A stretch of DNA of 64,000 nt from the NCBI GenBank assembly GCA_044507975.1, contig JBIQIQ010000001.1:8037-72036 (forward strand), given 5' to 3'. Below, piece after piece: positions 8,172 to 19,605 of the stretch. The notes under the pieces are model-generated. The model saw only the letters and a list, made by a program, of their open reading frames with translations, was not told the origin of the DNA and made no database searches. Made by a program: the position numbers and the translations under genes. Numbering within the stretch: position 1 is the first letter of the stretch; every line of letters begins with the position of its first letter. Source of the stretch: DASRWD01 sp044507975 (GTDB lineage: Bacteria > Deinococcota > Deinococci > Deinococcales > Trueperaceae).

Positions 8172-8555
8172 TCAGCTGGCGGCGCAGCCCGGGCAGGAGC
8201 CGTACAGGGTGAGGGCGTGGTCGCGCACGTGGAAGCCGCCGGGGAGGGTGGCGCCCTCGAGGACCTCAACGGGGCAGGTGGCGTCGAGCTCGTAGACGCG
8301 CCCGCACTCCTCGCAGCTGAAGTGGTGGTGGTGGGAGGAGCGCTTGGGCTCGTAGCGCGTCGTCGTCTCGTTGGGCAGGCGCACGACAGCCACCGTTCCG
8401 CGCTCGGCCAGCGTGCCGAGGTTGCGGTAGACGGTCGCCAGCCCCAACCCGGGGTGATGGCGAGACGCGCTCTCGTACACCTCCTGAGGGGTCAGGGGTC
8501 CGAGCGCCTCCTCGAGCGCCCGCAGGATCGCCCTGCGCTGCGAGGTCCTGTGCAC
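8172..8555 (-). CDS. Fur-family metal/peroxide-responsive repressor
   Basis: A 127-residue DNA-binding repressor of the Fur/PerR/Zur family. The winged helix occupies residues 1-80 (TPQEVYESA, GLGLATVYRNLGTLAERG) and is followed by the metal-binding dimerisation domain with HHHHFSCEECGRVYELD and a second cysteine pair in CPGC at the end, a structural zinc site. Which metal or signal it senses cannot be decided here. GTG at 8555 lies 6 bases after TATCGT (8562-8567). It is divergent from the bacilliredoxin-like gene, a natural candidate target. Confidence 0.9.
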   Translation of the reverse strand: MHRTSQRRAILRALEEALGPLTPQEVYESASRHHPGLGLATVYRNLGTLAERGTVAVVRLPNETTTRYEPKRSSHHHHFSCEECGRVYELDATCPVEVLEGATLPGGFHVRDHALTLYGSCPGCAAS

Positions 8556-8561
8556 GGGAGC

Positions 8562-8567
8562 ACGATA
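8562..8567 (-). promoter_or_regulatory. Leaderless -10 element of the Fur-family gene
   Basis: TATCGT 6 bases before the GTG start at 8555; no Shine-Dalgarno sequence is present. Confidence 0.6.
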
Positions 8568-8684
8568 CCAACCGGCCCGGCGCCCGGCGGTGGTCCGGTG
8601 GTCGGGGCGAGGGGTAACTGCGCCACACGGCTACGGGCGGCGGCCGGGCTACCATCGCCTCGAGACGGAGGGATCAGCCACAGC

Positions 8685-9347
8685 ATGCTCAAAGATCGCG
8701 TCGTACTGCTCACCAGCCCCGAGGACGTCACCGAGTTCCTCGGACGCTTCCCGACCAGCGTCATCTTCAAGGCGGGCACCTGCCACAAGACCATGCAGGG
8801 CTTCGGCTTCGTGCAGGAGCGCCTGGAGCCGCGCGAGGACCTGATGTGCGGCGTCATCAGGGTCGTCGAGGCCCGGCCCGCCAGCAACCTCGTGGCGGAG
8901 ATGACCGGCATCGTCCACGAGTCGCCGCAGGTCATCTTGTTCAAGGACGGTCGGCCCGTCTTCGACCGCGACAACTGGGAGATCACCCCTGACGCGCTCG
9001 ATCAGGGCTTCGCGGAGCTGCCCGCAGGCCAACCGGCTACCGGAGACGCGTCGGCGGCGCGCTCCGACCTCACGCCGTACCTCGACGTCCTGGAGCGGTT
9101 CCTGGGCGGCGAGATGGACGAGGCCGCGTTCGAGCACACCTACACGTACATGTTCCGCGACGACGCGACGCTGCGCCCCGGCGCCGAGGTCGAGGTCCTC
9201 AACTCGATCTTCGGAGACGTCGACCGGCACATCAACATGCACCTGATGATGGCGGGCAAGGCCGACAACAGCCAGCTGCGGGCACGGGCCGAGCAGGCCT
9301 ACCTGAAGCTGAAGGAGCTGGCGGGCGGGCAGGTGGCGGCCGGCTGA
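8685..9347 (+). CDS. Monothiol bacilliredoxin-like domain fused to a colicin-immunity-like domain
   Basis: A 220-residue protein in two parts. Residues 1-105 resemble the YtxJ/BrxC monothiol bacilliredoxin family: a thioredoxin fold with a single redox cysteine, Cys33 in FKAGTCHKT, and the ILFKDGRPVFDRDNWEI strand. Residues 125-220 (LDVLERFLGGEMDEAAFEHT, then SIFGDVDRHI) match the pattern I remember for the small helical family called bacterial self-protective colicin-like immunity. The second assignment is from pattern memory only. ATG 8685 follows a good ribosome-binding site at 8667-8673; the upstream open frame is non-coding. It is divergent from the Fur-family gene. Confidence 0.65.
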   Translation: MLKDRVVLLTSPEDVTEFLGRFPTSVIFKAGTCHKTMQGFGFVQERLEPREDLMCGVIRVVEARPASNLVAEMTGIVHESPQVILFKDGRPVFDRDNWEITPDALDQGFAELPAGQPATGDASAARSDLTPYLDVLERFLGGEMDEAAFEHTYTYMFRDDATLRPGAEVEVLNSIFGDVDRHINMHLMMAGKADNSQLRARAEQAYLKLKELAGGQVAAG

Positions 9348-9360
9348 CCTCCGGCCCCGC

Positions 9361-9792
9361 TCAGCGGTCCTTGCGCTCGTTGTCGAGGAACCGCTCGAAG
9401 GCGTCGTCGAGGTTGGGCCGCTGCGTGACCCTGGCCCTGGCGCCCCTGTGGTCGTCGTTGCTGGCGCTGCGGCCGGGCTGGTCGGGCTCGGCCTCGGTGG
9501 GCCGCACCCCCTTGACGCGGGCCGTGACCGTCGTGCGACCCACCACCGGGACGACGGGCGAGGCGGCGGACGTCGCGGGCTGGGCTCGGGGCCCGGCGCC
9601 GCTGCCGGCGCGCCAGACCTTCGAGTCGCGGACGGAGACGGCCTCCTCCGTGCGAGACAGGGGCACGTACGACACCTGATCGCGCTCGGCCCGGTCGGGC
9701 GCCCCGGCGAGCGACAGCGCCGCCCAGATCGCCAGGCACAGGGCGATCACGAAGAGGAACCCGAGCAGAACCAGTCCGGCGAGTGGGCTCAC
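9361..9792 (-). CDS. Small single-helix membrane protein
   Basis: A 143-residue protein starting VSPLAGLVLLGFLFVIALCL, giving one transmembrane helix at residues 3-27. A hydrophilic tail follows, rich in Ala, Arg and Pro, ending in a charged helix (LDDAFERFLDNERKDR). No family is recognised. GTG 9792 is chosen because TATCCT (9799-9804) lies exactly 6 bases upstream; a second GTG two codons earlier overlaps that spacing. It converges on the preceding gene with a 13-base gap. Confidence 0.6.
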   Translation of the reverse strand: MSPLAGLVLLGFLFVIALCLAIWAALSLAGAPDRAERDQVSYVPLSRTEEAVSVRDSKVWRAGSGAGPRAQPATSAASPVVPVVGRTTVTARVKGVRPTEAEPDQPGRSASNDDHRGARARVTQRPNLDDAFERFLDNERKDR

Positions 9793-9798
9793 GGGCAC

Positions 9799-9804
9799 AG
9801 GATA
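9799..9804 (-). promoter_or_regulatory. Leaderless -10 element
   Basis: TATCCT 6 bases before GTG 9792; this spacing decides the start of the small membrane protein. Confidence 0.6.
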
Positions 9805-9838
9805 CCGACGAGCGTCGCCCCTGGCCCAGGGGCGAGCG

Positions 9839-10825
9839 TCACAGCCCCTCCGCCGTGAGGACCTCGCACAGACGTGCCGCGTCCACGTTGCCGCCCGAGG
9901 CGATGACCACGGTCGGGCCGTCCGCCAGCTCGATGCCGTCGGCACCCGCCTCGCGCCGCAGACGGAGGTAGGCAGCGAGGCTCAGCGCGCCCGTCGGCTC
10001 GACGACGAGCTTGGCCCTGGTGGCGTAGAAGCGCGTCGCGACGGCGATCTCGTCCTCCTCGACGGTCGCGACGCCTGCCAGGTGCTCTCTCAGCACGGCG
10101 AAGTTGAGCTCGCCGATCGTCTGCGTGCGCACGCCGTCCGCCATCGTGGCGGTCGTGCGCTCCGCGGGCCAGCTAACGCGCTCGCCCCTCCGCAGGGAGT
10201 CCCGAGCGTCGGCAGCCAGCGCGGGCTCGACGCCGATGACCCTGGCTTGCGGCGCCAGGTCGGCCAGGGCCAGGCAGACCCCGGCCGACAACCCGCCGCC
10301 GCCGATCGGCACGATGACGTTCGCGACGCGCGGGAGGTCCTGCGCGACCTCGAGGCCGACGGTGCCCTGACCCTCGATCACCCGCGGGTCGTCGAACGGC
10401 GGCAGCAACGTGGCACCGGTGTCGGAGGCGATGGCAGCGGCGGTCCCCTCGCGGTCCGCCTGCGTGTCGCGGCAGCGGACGACGCGGGCGCCGAGCGCCT
10501 CCGCGCCCCTCACCTTCATGTCGGAGGCGCCTTCCGGGATCACCACCGTCGCGGGAACGCCGAAGGTGGCGGCGGCGTGGGCGACGCCCTGCGCGTGGTT
10601 GCCGGAGGAGTGGGCCACCACGCCCCTCCGGCGCTGCGCTTCCGGCAGCGAGGCGAGGAAGTTCGTCGCGCCTCGCACCTTGAACGAGCCCGTGAGCTGC
10701 AGCGACTCCGGCTTGACGTAGAGCTCCTCCAACGGCGCCTCGGAGAGGGTCAGAGGCAGCAGGGGAGTGCGCCTCACGCGCTCGTGGAGGCGGGCGGCGG
10801 CGGCGTGGACGTCGATGTCACTCAC
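9839..10825 (-). CDS. PLP-dependent threonine/serine dehydratase-like enzyme
   Basis: A 328-residue fold-type II pyridoxal-phosphate enzyme. The lysine loop GSFKVRGATNFLASL holds the Schiff-base lysine, SSGNHAQGVA binds the substrate carboxylate, and PIGGGGLSAG binds the cofactor phosphate. It most likely deaminates threonine or serine to a 2-oxo acid. It lacks the C-terminal ACT regulatory domain of biosynthetic IlvA, so it is of the short catabolic type; serine racemase or hydroxyaspartate ammonia-lyase activity cannot be excluded. GTG 10825 follows GATAAT by exactly 6 bases. Confidence 0.87.
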   Translation of the reverse strand: MSDIDVHAAAARLHERVRRTPLLPLTLSEAPLEELYVKPESLQLTGSFKVRGATNFLASLPEAQRRRGVVAHSSGNHAQGVAHAAATFGVPATVVIPEGASDMKVRGAEALGARVVRCRDTQADREGTAAAIASDTGATLLPPFDDPRVIEGQGTVGLEVAQDLPRVANVIVPIGGGGLSAGVCLALADLAPQARVIGVEPALAADARDSLRRGERVSWPAERTTATMADGVRTQTIGELNFAVLREHLAGVATVEEDEIAVATRFYATRAKLVVEPTGALSLAAYLRLRREAGADGIELADGPTVVIASGGNVDAARLCEVLTAEGL

Positions 10826-10868
10826 GCCCCCATTATCACCGCGGGGACCGGCCGGCCCGTCGCCGCTA

Positions 10869-11852
10869 TCAGCCGGTGAACGCCTGCAGCTCGGCGGCCG
10901 AGGGGTAGGACGGGATCGCCCCGCGTTCGGTGGTGGAGAGCGCCGCGTAGGCGCAGGCGCGCTCCAGAGCGGCGCGGGCGGTCGCGGGCGCAGCCCAGAG
11001 GCCGGGGTCGGAGGCGGTGCTGGCGAGCAGGGCGCCCATGAGCGCGTCGCCGGCTCCGGTCGTGTCCACGGCGTCCACCCGTGGAGCGGGGGCGTCGACC
11101 TCGAACCCGCCGGCGTGCGCGGTGGCGCCCGCCGCGCCCCGGCTCACGACCACGCCACGCGCGCGCCCAGCGAGCAGGCCGTCCACGAGGCCGCGCTCCG
11201 CCTCCACGCCGCCGGGACCGGCGAGGAAGGCCAGCTCCTCCTCGCTGAGCTTCACGAGGTCGGCCATGGCCACGAAGGAGAGGATGACCTCCCGGGCCTC
11301 GTCGGCGTCGCGCCAGAAGCGCTCGCGGTGGTTCACGTCGCACGAGACTAGCCAGCCGGCGGCGCGCGCGGCGTCCACCGCTGCCGCCGTGGCCGACCGC
11401 GCGGGGTCCCGCGCGAGGCAGACGGTACCGAAGTGCAGGCAGCGGCCGCCGCCGGACCCCGCGTGGCGCCTCACCGCGGCCACGGCGCGTTCGAGGGCCA
11501 GGTGGTCGTGGGCGGGGTCGTCTCCGTAGAAGAGGAAGCCGCGCTCGCCCTCCGCTGACAGCGACACGAAGGCGACGGCCGTCTGCTGCGGCACGAGCGC
11601 GACGTCCTCGACGTCGACCCCGTCGTCCGCCATCTCGGAGCGCAGAGCGCGGCCGAACGCGTCGTCGCCGACGGCCGCCACGAGGGCGCTGGGCGTGCCG
11701 AGGCGACGAGCCGCGACCGCCACGTTCGCCGGCGCCCCGCCGGCCGCCCACACGAACGCGCGCGACCGCTCGAGGCTCTGCCCGGTCTCGGCCGGCACCA
11801 TGTCGACGAGGAGCTCGCCGAGGCAGAGGAGGCGGGGCGCGCGAGCCGGCAT
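10869..11852 (-). CDS. PfkB-family carbohydrate kinase (fructokinase-like)
   Basis: A 327-residue ribokinase-fold sugar kinase. The N-terminal motif LLCLGELLVDMVP and AGGAPANVAVAARRLG bind substrate, and the C-terminal DTTGAGDALMGALLAS contains the catalytic Asp and anion hole. Motif details are closest to fructokinases, but the sugar is not certain. ATG 11852 is chosen because TATCCT (11859-11864) sits 6 bases upstream; longer in-frame extensions would run through that promoter toward sucA. It is divergent from sucA. Confidence 0.88.
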   Translation of the reverse strand: MPARAPRLLCLGELLVDMVPAETGQSLERSRAFVWAAGGAPANVAVAARRLGTPSALVAAVGDDAFGRALRSEMADDGVDVEDVALVPQQTAVAFVSLSAEGERGFLFYGDDPAHDHLALERAVAAVRRHAGSGGGRCLHFGTVCLARDPARSATAAAVDAARAAGWLVSCDVNHRERFWRDADEAREVILSFVAMADLVKLSEEELAFLAGPGGVEAERGLVDGLLAGRARGVVVSRGAAGATAHAGGFEVDAPAPRVDAVDTTGAGDALMGALLASTASDPGLWAAPATARAALERACAYAALSTTERGAIPSYPSAAELQAFTG

Positions 11853-11858
11853 GACGTC

Positions 11859-11864
11859 AGGATA
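11859..11864 (-). promoter_or_regulatory. Leaderless -10 element of the sugar kinase gene
   Basis: TATCCT 6 bases before ATG 11852, which rules out an N-terminal extension of 45 residues. Confidence 0.6.
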
Positions 11865-11946
11865 CGGAGGGTGCGGGGCCCGGGTGCCCGACTGGGTCGG
11901 ATACCGAACGGAAAGCGTCAGAGGAGCGTGATAGAACGAACCTGAC

Positions 11947-14775
<2,829 letters not shown>

Positions 14776-14829
14776 GCGCCGAGGGCCGCGAGCGATGAGC
14801 GCGGTGCCCGCCCGAGGGAAGGGTCGAGC

Positions 14830-16110
14830 ATGCCAACAGACGTCAAGGTGCCCTCCGCGGGCGAGTCGATCTCCGAGGTCATCATCGGTGGCTGGCTGAA
14901 GTCGGTCGGCGAGGCCGTCGCGGTCGACGAGCCGGTCGTCGAGCTGGAGACGGACAAGGCCACGCTCGAGGTGCCGTCGCCCGTCGCGGGCGTGTTGACC
15001 GAGCAGCTCTTCGCCGAGGGCGACTCCGTGTCGGTCGGCGACGTCATCGCCCGCGTCGACGAATCGCAGCCGGCGGAGGCGGCGCCAGCCGGCGAGCCCG
15101 AGGAGGCGCCACAGGCCGCGCCGGCTCCCGACGGCGCGCCCGCTCGGGCCGCTCCGGCGCCGGCCGCGAGCGTGGAGCCGCCCGCCGCCGCGGAGCCCCC
15201 GGAGGGTGAGAAGGCCACCAGCGTCATGCCGGCCGCCCAGCGACTGCTCACCGAGCACGGCCTGAGCGCCGAAGAGGTGCCCGCCTCCGGTCCGGGCGGC
15301 AGGCTCCTCAAGGAGGACGTCCAGCGTTACCTGGACACCCGCGAGCGTCAGGCGGCCCAAGAGGCCGGCGGCGACGCGCCGACGGCGGCCGGACCCGTCC
15401 TCGACATGCCGCGCCAGGAGGAGCGGGTGCGCATGAGCCCGCTCAGGCGCACGATCGCCGAGCGCCTGGTCCAGGCTCAGCACACGGCCGCGCTGCTCAC
15501 GACCTTCAACGAGATCGACATGACCGAGGTCATGGGCCTGCGCAAGCAGCACCAGGCCGACTTCGAGAAGCGCTACGGGGTGCGGCTGGGCTTCATGTCG
15601 TTCTTCGTCAAGGCGGTCATCGACGCCCTCAAGCTCGTCCCGCAGCTCAACGCCGAGATCGACGGCGACGACATCGTCTACCGCAACTACCATGACATCG
15701 GCGTGGCGGTGTCCGCCAAGAAGGGCCTCGTCGTGCCGGTCATCAAGGACGCCGACCGGCTGTCGTTCGCCGAGCTCGAGAAGGTCATCGGCGACTTCGG
15801 GCAGCGGGCGCAGTCGAACAAGCTCGCGCCCGACGAGCTGCAGGGTGGCACGTTCACGATCAGCAACGGCGGCGTCTTCGGGTCGCTGATGTCCACGCCC
15901 ATCGTCAACCCGCCGCAGTCTGGCGTCCTCGGCATGCACGCGATCCAGGAGCGACCGGTGGCGTCGGGCGGCGAGGTCGTGATCCGGCCGATGATGTACG
16001 TCGCGCTCACCTACGACCACCGTATCGTCGACGGGCGCGAGGCCGTCACGTTCCTCAAGCGCGTCAAGGAGGCCATCGAGACCCCGGCGCGCATGCTGTT
16101 GGAGGTCTGA
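14830..16110 (+). CDS. sucB: Dihydrolipoyl succinyltransferase (E2 of 2-oxoglutarate dehydrogenase)
   Basis: Transfers the succinyl group from lipoyl-lysine to CoA. Domain order over 426 residues: a lipoyl domain (1-75) with the lipoylated Lys43 in ELETDKATLEV, an Ala/Pro-rich swinging linker, an E3/E1-binding domain (about 130-170, MPAAQRLLTEHGL...GRLLKEDV), a second linker, and the catalytic CAT-like domain (about 200-426). The active-site motif is YDHRIVDG, with His397 and Asp401. It lies 54 bases after sucA and 2 bases before lpd. Confidence 0.96.
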   Translation: MPTDVKVPSAGESISEVIIGGWLKSVGEAVAVDEPVVELETDKATLEVPSPVAGVLTEQLFAEGDSVSVGDVIARVDESQPAEAAPAGEPEEAPQAAPAPDGAPARAAPAPAASVEPPAAAEPPEGEKATSVMPAAQRLLTEHGLSAEEVPASGPGGRLLKEDVQRYLDTRERQAAQEAGGDAPTAAGPVLDMPRQEERVRMSPLRRTIAERLVQAQHTAALLTTFNEIDMTEVMGLRKQHQADFEKRYGVRLGFMSFFVKAVIDALKLVPQLNAEIDGDDIVYRNYHDIGVAVSAKKGLVVPVIKDADRLSFAELEKVIGDFGQRAQSNKLAPDELQGGTFTISNGGVFGSLMSTPIVNPPQSGVLGMHAIQERPVASGGEVVIRPMMYVALTYDHRIVDGREAVTFLKRVKEAIETPARMLLEV

Positions 16111-16112
16111 GC

Positions 16113-17504
16113 GTGGCGGCGCCCAAGAGGCATGACGTCGTGATCGTCGGTGCCGGCCCGGGCGGCTACGTCGCCGCGATACGCGGGGCCCAGCTCGGCC
16201 TGGACGTCGGCCTGATCGAGAAGGAGCCCGCTCTCGGCGGGACCTGCGTCCGCGTCGGCTGCATACCCTCCAAGGCGTTGCTCGAGTCGAGCTTCCTGTA
16301 CTCCGAGGCCCAGGGCTCCTTCGCGGCGCACGGCATCGTGGCGCAGGTGGAGCTCGACCTGGCGGCCATGCAGGCGCGGCGCGAGAAGGTGGTCAAGCAG
16401 AACACCGACGGCGTCGCGTTCCTCATGAAGAAGAACGGCGTCACCGTCTACCGCGGCACCGGCGTCCTCGAAGGGGGCCGCAGGGTGCGGGTCGAGGGCG
16501 AGCAGGAAGGGCTCCTCGAGGCCGACCACGTGGTGCTCGCCACGGGCTCCGTGGTCGCGACGCTGCCCGGCATCGAGGTCGACGGCGAGACCGTTCTCAC
16601 GAGCACGGAGGCGCTCGAGCTGGACGAGGTGCCGCGGCGCATGGTCGTGATCGGGGCGGGCTACATCGGCCTCGAGCTCGGCTCGGTGTGGGCGCGTCTG
16701 GGGTCCAAGGTGACGGTGCTCGAGTACCTTGATCGCATCCTGCCCGGCATGGACCTCGAGACCGCCAAGGAGGCGCAGAAGCTCCTGAAGCGCCAGGGCC
16801 TCGAGTTCCGTCTCGGCGCCCGCGTCACCGGCGTCAGCGTCGAGGACGGCGTTGCCACCGTGCAGGTCGACGGCGGTGAGCCGGTCGTGGCCGAGAAGGT
16901 CCTGGTCAGCGTCGGACGCCGGCCGAACGTCGAGGGCATCGGCCTCGAGGAGGCCGGCGTCGAGCTCGACCAGCGCGGCCGCGTCAAGGTCGACGCGGGG
17001 TTCCAGACCAGCGCCGAGGGCGTCTACGCCATAGGCGACCTGATCCACGGCCCGATGCTGGCGCACAAGGCCTCCGAGGACGGCGTGGCGCTCGTTGAGC
17101 GGCTCGCGGGCTCCGCGGGCGGGGCTCCGGACTACGGGCTCGTGCCGGGTGTCGTCTACACCGAGCCGGAGGTCGCCACCGTGGGCGCCACCGAGGAGGT
17201 GCTGCAGGAGCGGGGCGTGCCCTACCGCAAGGGCGTGTTCCCGTTCAGCGCCAACGGCCGGGCCCGCGCCCTCGGGCACGCCGACGGCAGGGTCAAGGTG
17301 CTGGCGCACGCGGAGACCGACCGCATCCTGGGCGTGCACGCCATCGGTCCGCGCGCCGGGGAGCTGATCGCCGAGGCCGTCATCGCCATGACGTTCTCCG
17401 CGTCGGCCGAGGACCTGGCGCACACGATCTTCGCGCACCCGACGCTCTCGGAGGTCGTGAAGGAGGCCGCGCTGGCGGTCGACGGGAGAGCGCTCCACTC
17501 GTGA
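16113..17504 (+). CDS. lpd: Dihydrolipoyl dehydrogenase (E3)
   Basis: FAD/NAD flavoprotein that reoxidises dihydrolipoamide on E2. The 463-residue protein has the FAD dinucleotide fold VIVGAGPGGYVAA, the redox disulfide C45-V-R-V-G-C50, the NAD fold VVIGAGYIGLELGSVWARLG, the FAD-ribityl motif TSAEGVYAIGD, and the C-terminal dimer-interface HPTLSE with the catalytic His-Glu pair. The GTG start lies 2 bases after sucB, and the stop overlaps the GTG of mqnE in a GTGA junction, so translation is coupled on both sides. Confidence 0.96.
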   Translation: MAAPKRHDVVIVGAGPGGYVAAIRGAQLGLDVGLIEKEPALGGTCVRVGCIPSKALLESSFLYSEAQGSFAAHGIVAQVELDLAAMQARREKVVKQNTDGVAFLMKKNGVTVYRGTGVLEGGRRVRVEGEQEGLLEADHVVLATGSVVATLPGIEVDGETVLTSTEALELDEVPRRMVVIGAGYIGLELGSVWARLGSKVTVLEYLDRILPGMDLETAKEAQKLLKRQGLEFRLGARVTGVSVEDGVATVQVDGGEPVVAEKVLVSVGRRPNVEGIGLEEAGVELDQRGRVKVDAGFQTSAEGVYAIGDLIHGPMLAHKASEDGVALVERLAGSAGGAPDYGLVPGVVYTEPEVATVGATEEVLQERGVPYRKGVFPFSANGRARALGHADGRVKVLAHAETDRILGVHAIGPRAGELIAEAVIAMTFSASAEDLAHTIFAHPTLSEVVKEAALAVDGRALHS

Positions 17505-18706
17505 GCGCGGCGGCAGAAGCCGCAGCGGCATCAGCCGCCGCTGCCTTGGCCTCCGCGACCCTGGCCGGCCGGGCCCCGGAGCCCGTGCTGAGCGGGGGCT
17601 TCAGCTCCCGCGACGACGAGCTGTCGCGCGTCGCGGACAAGGTGCTCGCGGGAGAGAGACTGACGCTCGGGGACGGGCTCGTCCTCTACCGCACCCGCGA
17701 CCTGCCCGGCGTCATGCGCCTCGCGGACCACGTGCGGCGCCAGAAGGTCGGCGACAAGGCGTACTACGTTCACTCGCTCAGGCTCTCGCAGACGAACATC
17801 TGCTACGTCGGCTGCACGTTCTGCGGCTTCCAGCGCCGGTTCGGCGAGGAGGGCGTGTGGGACTACGACCTGCCCCAGGTCTGGGAGTTCGTCGACCGCT
17901 ACCACCACCCCGACCTGACCGAGATCCACATCTCCTCCGGGCACCATCCGAAGCGCGAGTGGCAGTACTACCTCGACCTGGTGAGGGGCCTCACCGACCG
18001 CTACCCCGGGGTGCAGGTCAAGGCCTGGACCGCCGCCGAGATCCACCACTTCAGCCGCATCACCAGGCCCCGCCTGAGCTACCGTGAGATCCTGCAGCAG
18101 CTGAAGGACCACGGGCTCGTCGCGCTGCCGGGCGGCGGTGCCGAGATCTTCGCCGAGCGCGTCCGCAAGCAGATCGCCCGCGCCAAGGTCACCTCCGACC
18201 AGTGGCTCGAGATCCACGCCACGGCTCACGAGCTCGGCCTGCCGACGAACGCGACGATGCTCTACGGGCACATCGAGACGCTCACCGAGCGCCTCGACCA
18301 CATGCTCAGGCTGCGAGACCAGCAGGACGCGACCGGCGGCTTCTTCTCCTTCGTGCCCCTGGCCTTCCAGCCCGACAACAACAAGCTCGCCAAGGAGCTA
18401 GGCACGCGCTTCACCACCGGCGTCGACGACCTGCGCAACCTGGCCGTCGCCAGGCTGATGCTCGACAACTTCCCGCACGTCAAGGGCTACTGGATCATGA
18501 TCACGCCGGAGCTCACCCAGGTGTCGCTGTCCGCCGGGGTGTCGGACATCGACGGCACGATCAAGGCCGAGAAGATCGCACACGCGTCAGGGGCCGTCAC
18601 CGCCGAAGGCATGGAGGAGGAGCACCTGCGGGACCTCATCCGCGGCGCCGGCCGCGTGCCTGTGCTGCGCGACGCGCTCTACCGCGAGCTCGAGGTCTTC
18701 GCTTGA
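17501..18706 (+). CDS. mqnE: Aminodeoxyfutalosine synthase MqnE (radical SAM)
   Basis: Radical SAM enzyme of the futalosine route to menaquinone; it adds SAM-derived chemistry to the MqnA product to form aminofutalosine. The 401-residue protein has the cluster motif C101-x3-C105-x2-C108 in NICYVGCTFCGFQ. The assignment to MqnE rather than MqnC rests on the pattern SSGHHPKREWQYYLDLVRGL, KAWTAAEIHHF, LPGGGAEIFAERVR and NATMLYGHIET. It has an Ala-rich N-terminal extension of about 25 residues. Start GTG overlaps the lpd stop, and the stop overlaps the TTG of mqnA. Confidence 0.92.
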   Translation: MSAAAEAAAASAAAALASATLAGRAPEPVLSGGFSSRDDELSRVADKVLAGERLTLGDGLVLYRTRDLPGVMRLADHVRRQKVGDKAYYVHSLRLSQTNICYVGCTFCGFQRRFGEEGVWDYDLPQVWEFVDRYHHPDLTEIHISSGHHPKREWQYYLDLVRGLTDRYPGVQVKAWTAAEIHHFSRITRPRLSYREILQQLKDHGLVALPGGGAEIFAERVRKQIARAKVTSDQWLEIHATAHELGLPTNATMLYGHIETLTERLDHMLRLRDQQDATGGFFSFVPLAFQPDNNKLAKELGTRFTTGVDDLRNLAVARLMLDNFPHVKGYWIMITPELTQVSLSAGVSDIDGTIKAEKIAHASGAVTAEGMEEEHLRDLIRGAGRVPVLRDALYRELEVFA

Positions 18707-19587
18707 GCGAGCCCGAGGCCGCGCCGGCCCCGGCCGTCGCCACGGGTGCCCTCGGCATCGTCGCCTACGCGAACGTCGCGCCCCTGCACTTCAGCCTCGA
18801 GGAGACGGCCGGCACGCGCTTCGTGCGCGGCGTGCCGACCGTGCTGAACGAGGCGCTCCGGCGCGGCGACATCGACCTCACGCTGGTCTCGTCGGTCGAG
18901 CTGGTCCGGCACCGCCGCGAGTACAGGGCGCTCCCCGACTTCTCGATCGCGACCCTCGGGCCGGTCTACAGCGTGATGCTGTTCCACCGCCGGCCCTGGG
19001 AGGCGCTCGCGGGCTCGCGGGTGGCCGTCACGCCGCAATCGGCGACGAGCGTCGAGCTCCTGCGGGTGTTGCTCGCGGCCGACGGCATGGAGGCCGAGCT
19101 CGTGCCCACGCCCGGTTCGCTCGACGAGATGCTCGCCGCGACCGGCGCCGCCCTGCTCATCGGCGACGCGGCCCTAGTCGAGGCAGTCCGGCACCTGCGG
19201 CCGAGCGAGGATGGGCCGGCGGCCCGCGGCGCCAGCGGCCGGAGCGCCGCCGACCCCGACCTGCTGGTCACCGACCTGGGGGAGGCCTGGTACCGGCTGA
19301 CGCGCCTGCCGTTCACGTTCGCTGTGTGGGCCTCGCGCGCCGACCGCCCTCCGCCCGCGGGGCTGCTGCGGCGTTTCCGGGACGCCCGTGCCGACGGCCT
19401 TGGCAGGCTCGCCGAGGTCTCGGGCGTCGAGGGACGGCGGCTCGGGCTGCCGCCGCGCATCGTGCAGCGCTACCTGGAGAACTTCCGCTACTACCTCGAG
19501 CCGCCCGACCGCGACGGACTCGAGGAGTTCGCCGGTCGCCTCGACCCGACGTTCAGGTCGGGGGAGCTGCCCTTCTGGGAGCATTGA
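18703..19587 (+). CDS. mqnA: Chorismate dehydratase MqnA
   Basis: First enzyme of the futalosine pathway; it dehydrates chorismate to 3-enolpyruvylbenzoate, the substrate of MqnE. The 294-residue protein has the periplasmic-binding-protein-like fold of the family: LGIVAYANVAPLHFSLEE at the N-terminus, LTLVSSVELVRHRREYRALPD, and VAVTPQSATSVELLRVLL. The start is a TTG whose last two bases overlap the mqnE stop (TTGA); the longer frame upstream would lie wholly inside mqnE. It ends the five-gene run. Confidence 0.9.
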   Translation: MSEPEAAPAPAVATGALGIVAYANVAPLHFSLEETAGTRFVRGVPTVLNEALRRGDIDLTLVSSVELVRHRREYRALPDFSIATLGPVYSVMLFHRRPWEALAGSRVAVTPQSATSVELLRVLLAADGMEAELVPTPGSLDEMLAATGAALLIGDAALVEAVRHLRPSEDGPAARGASGRSAADPDLLVTDLGEAWYRLTRLPFTFAVWASRADRPPPAGLLRRFRDARADGLGRLAEVSGVEGRRLGLPPRIVQRYLENFRYYLEPPDRDGLEEFAGRLDPTFRSGELPFWEH

Positions 19588-19605
19588 GCCGGCCCTGGGT
19601 CCGCA

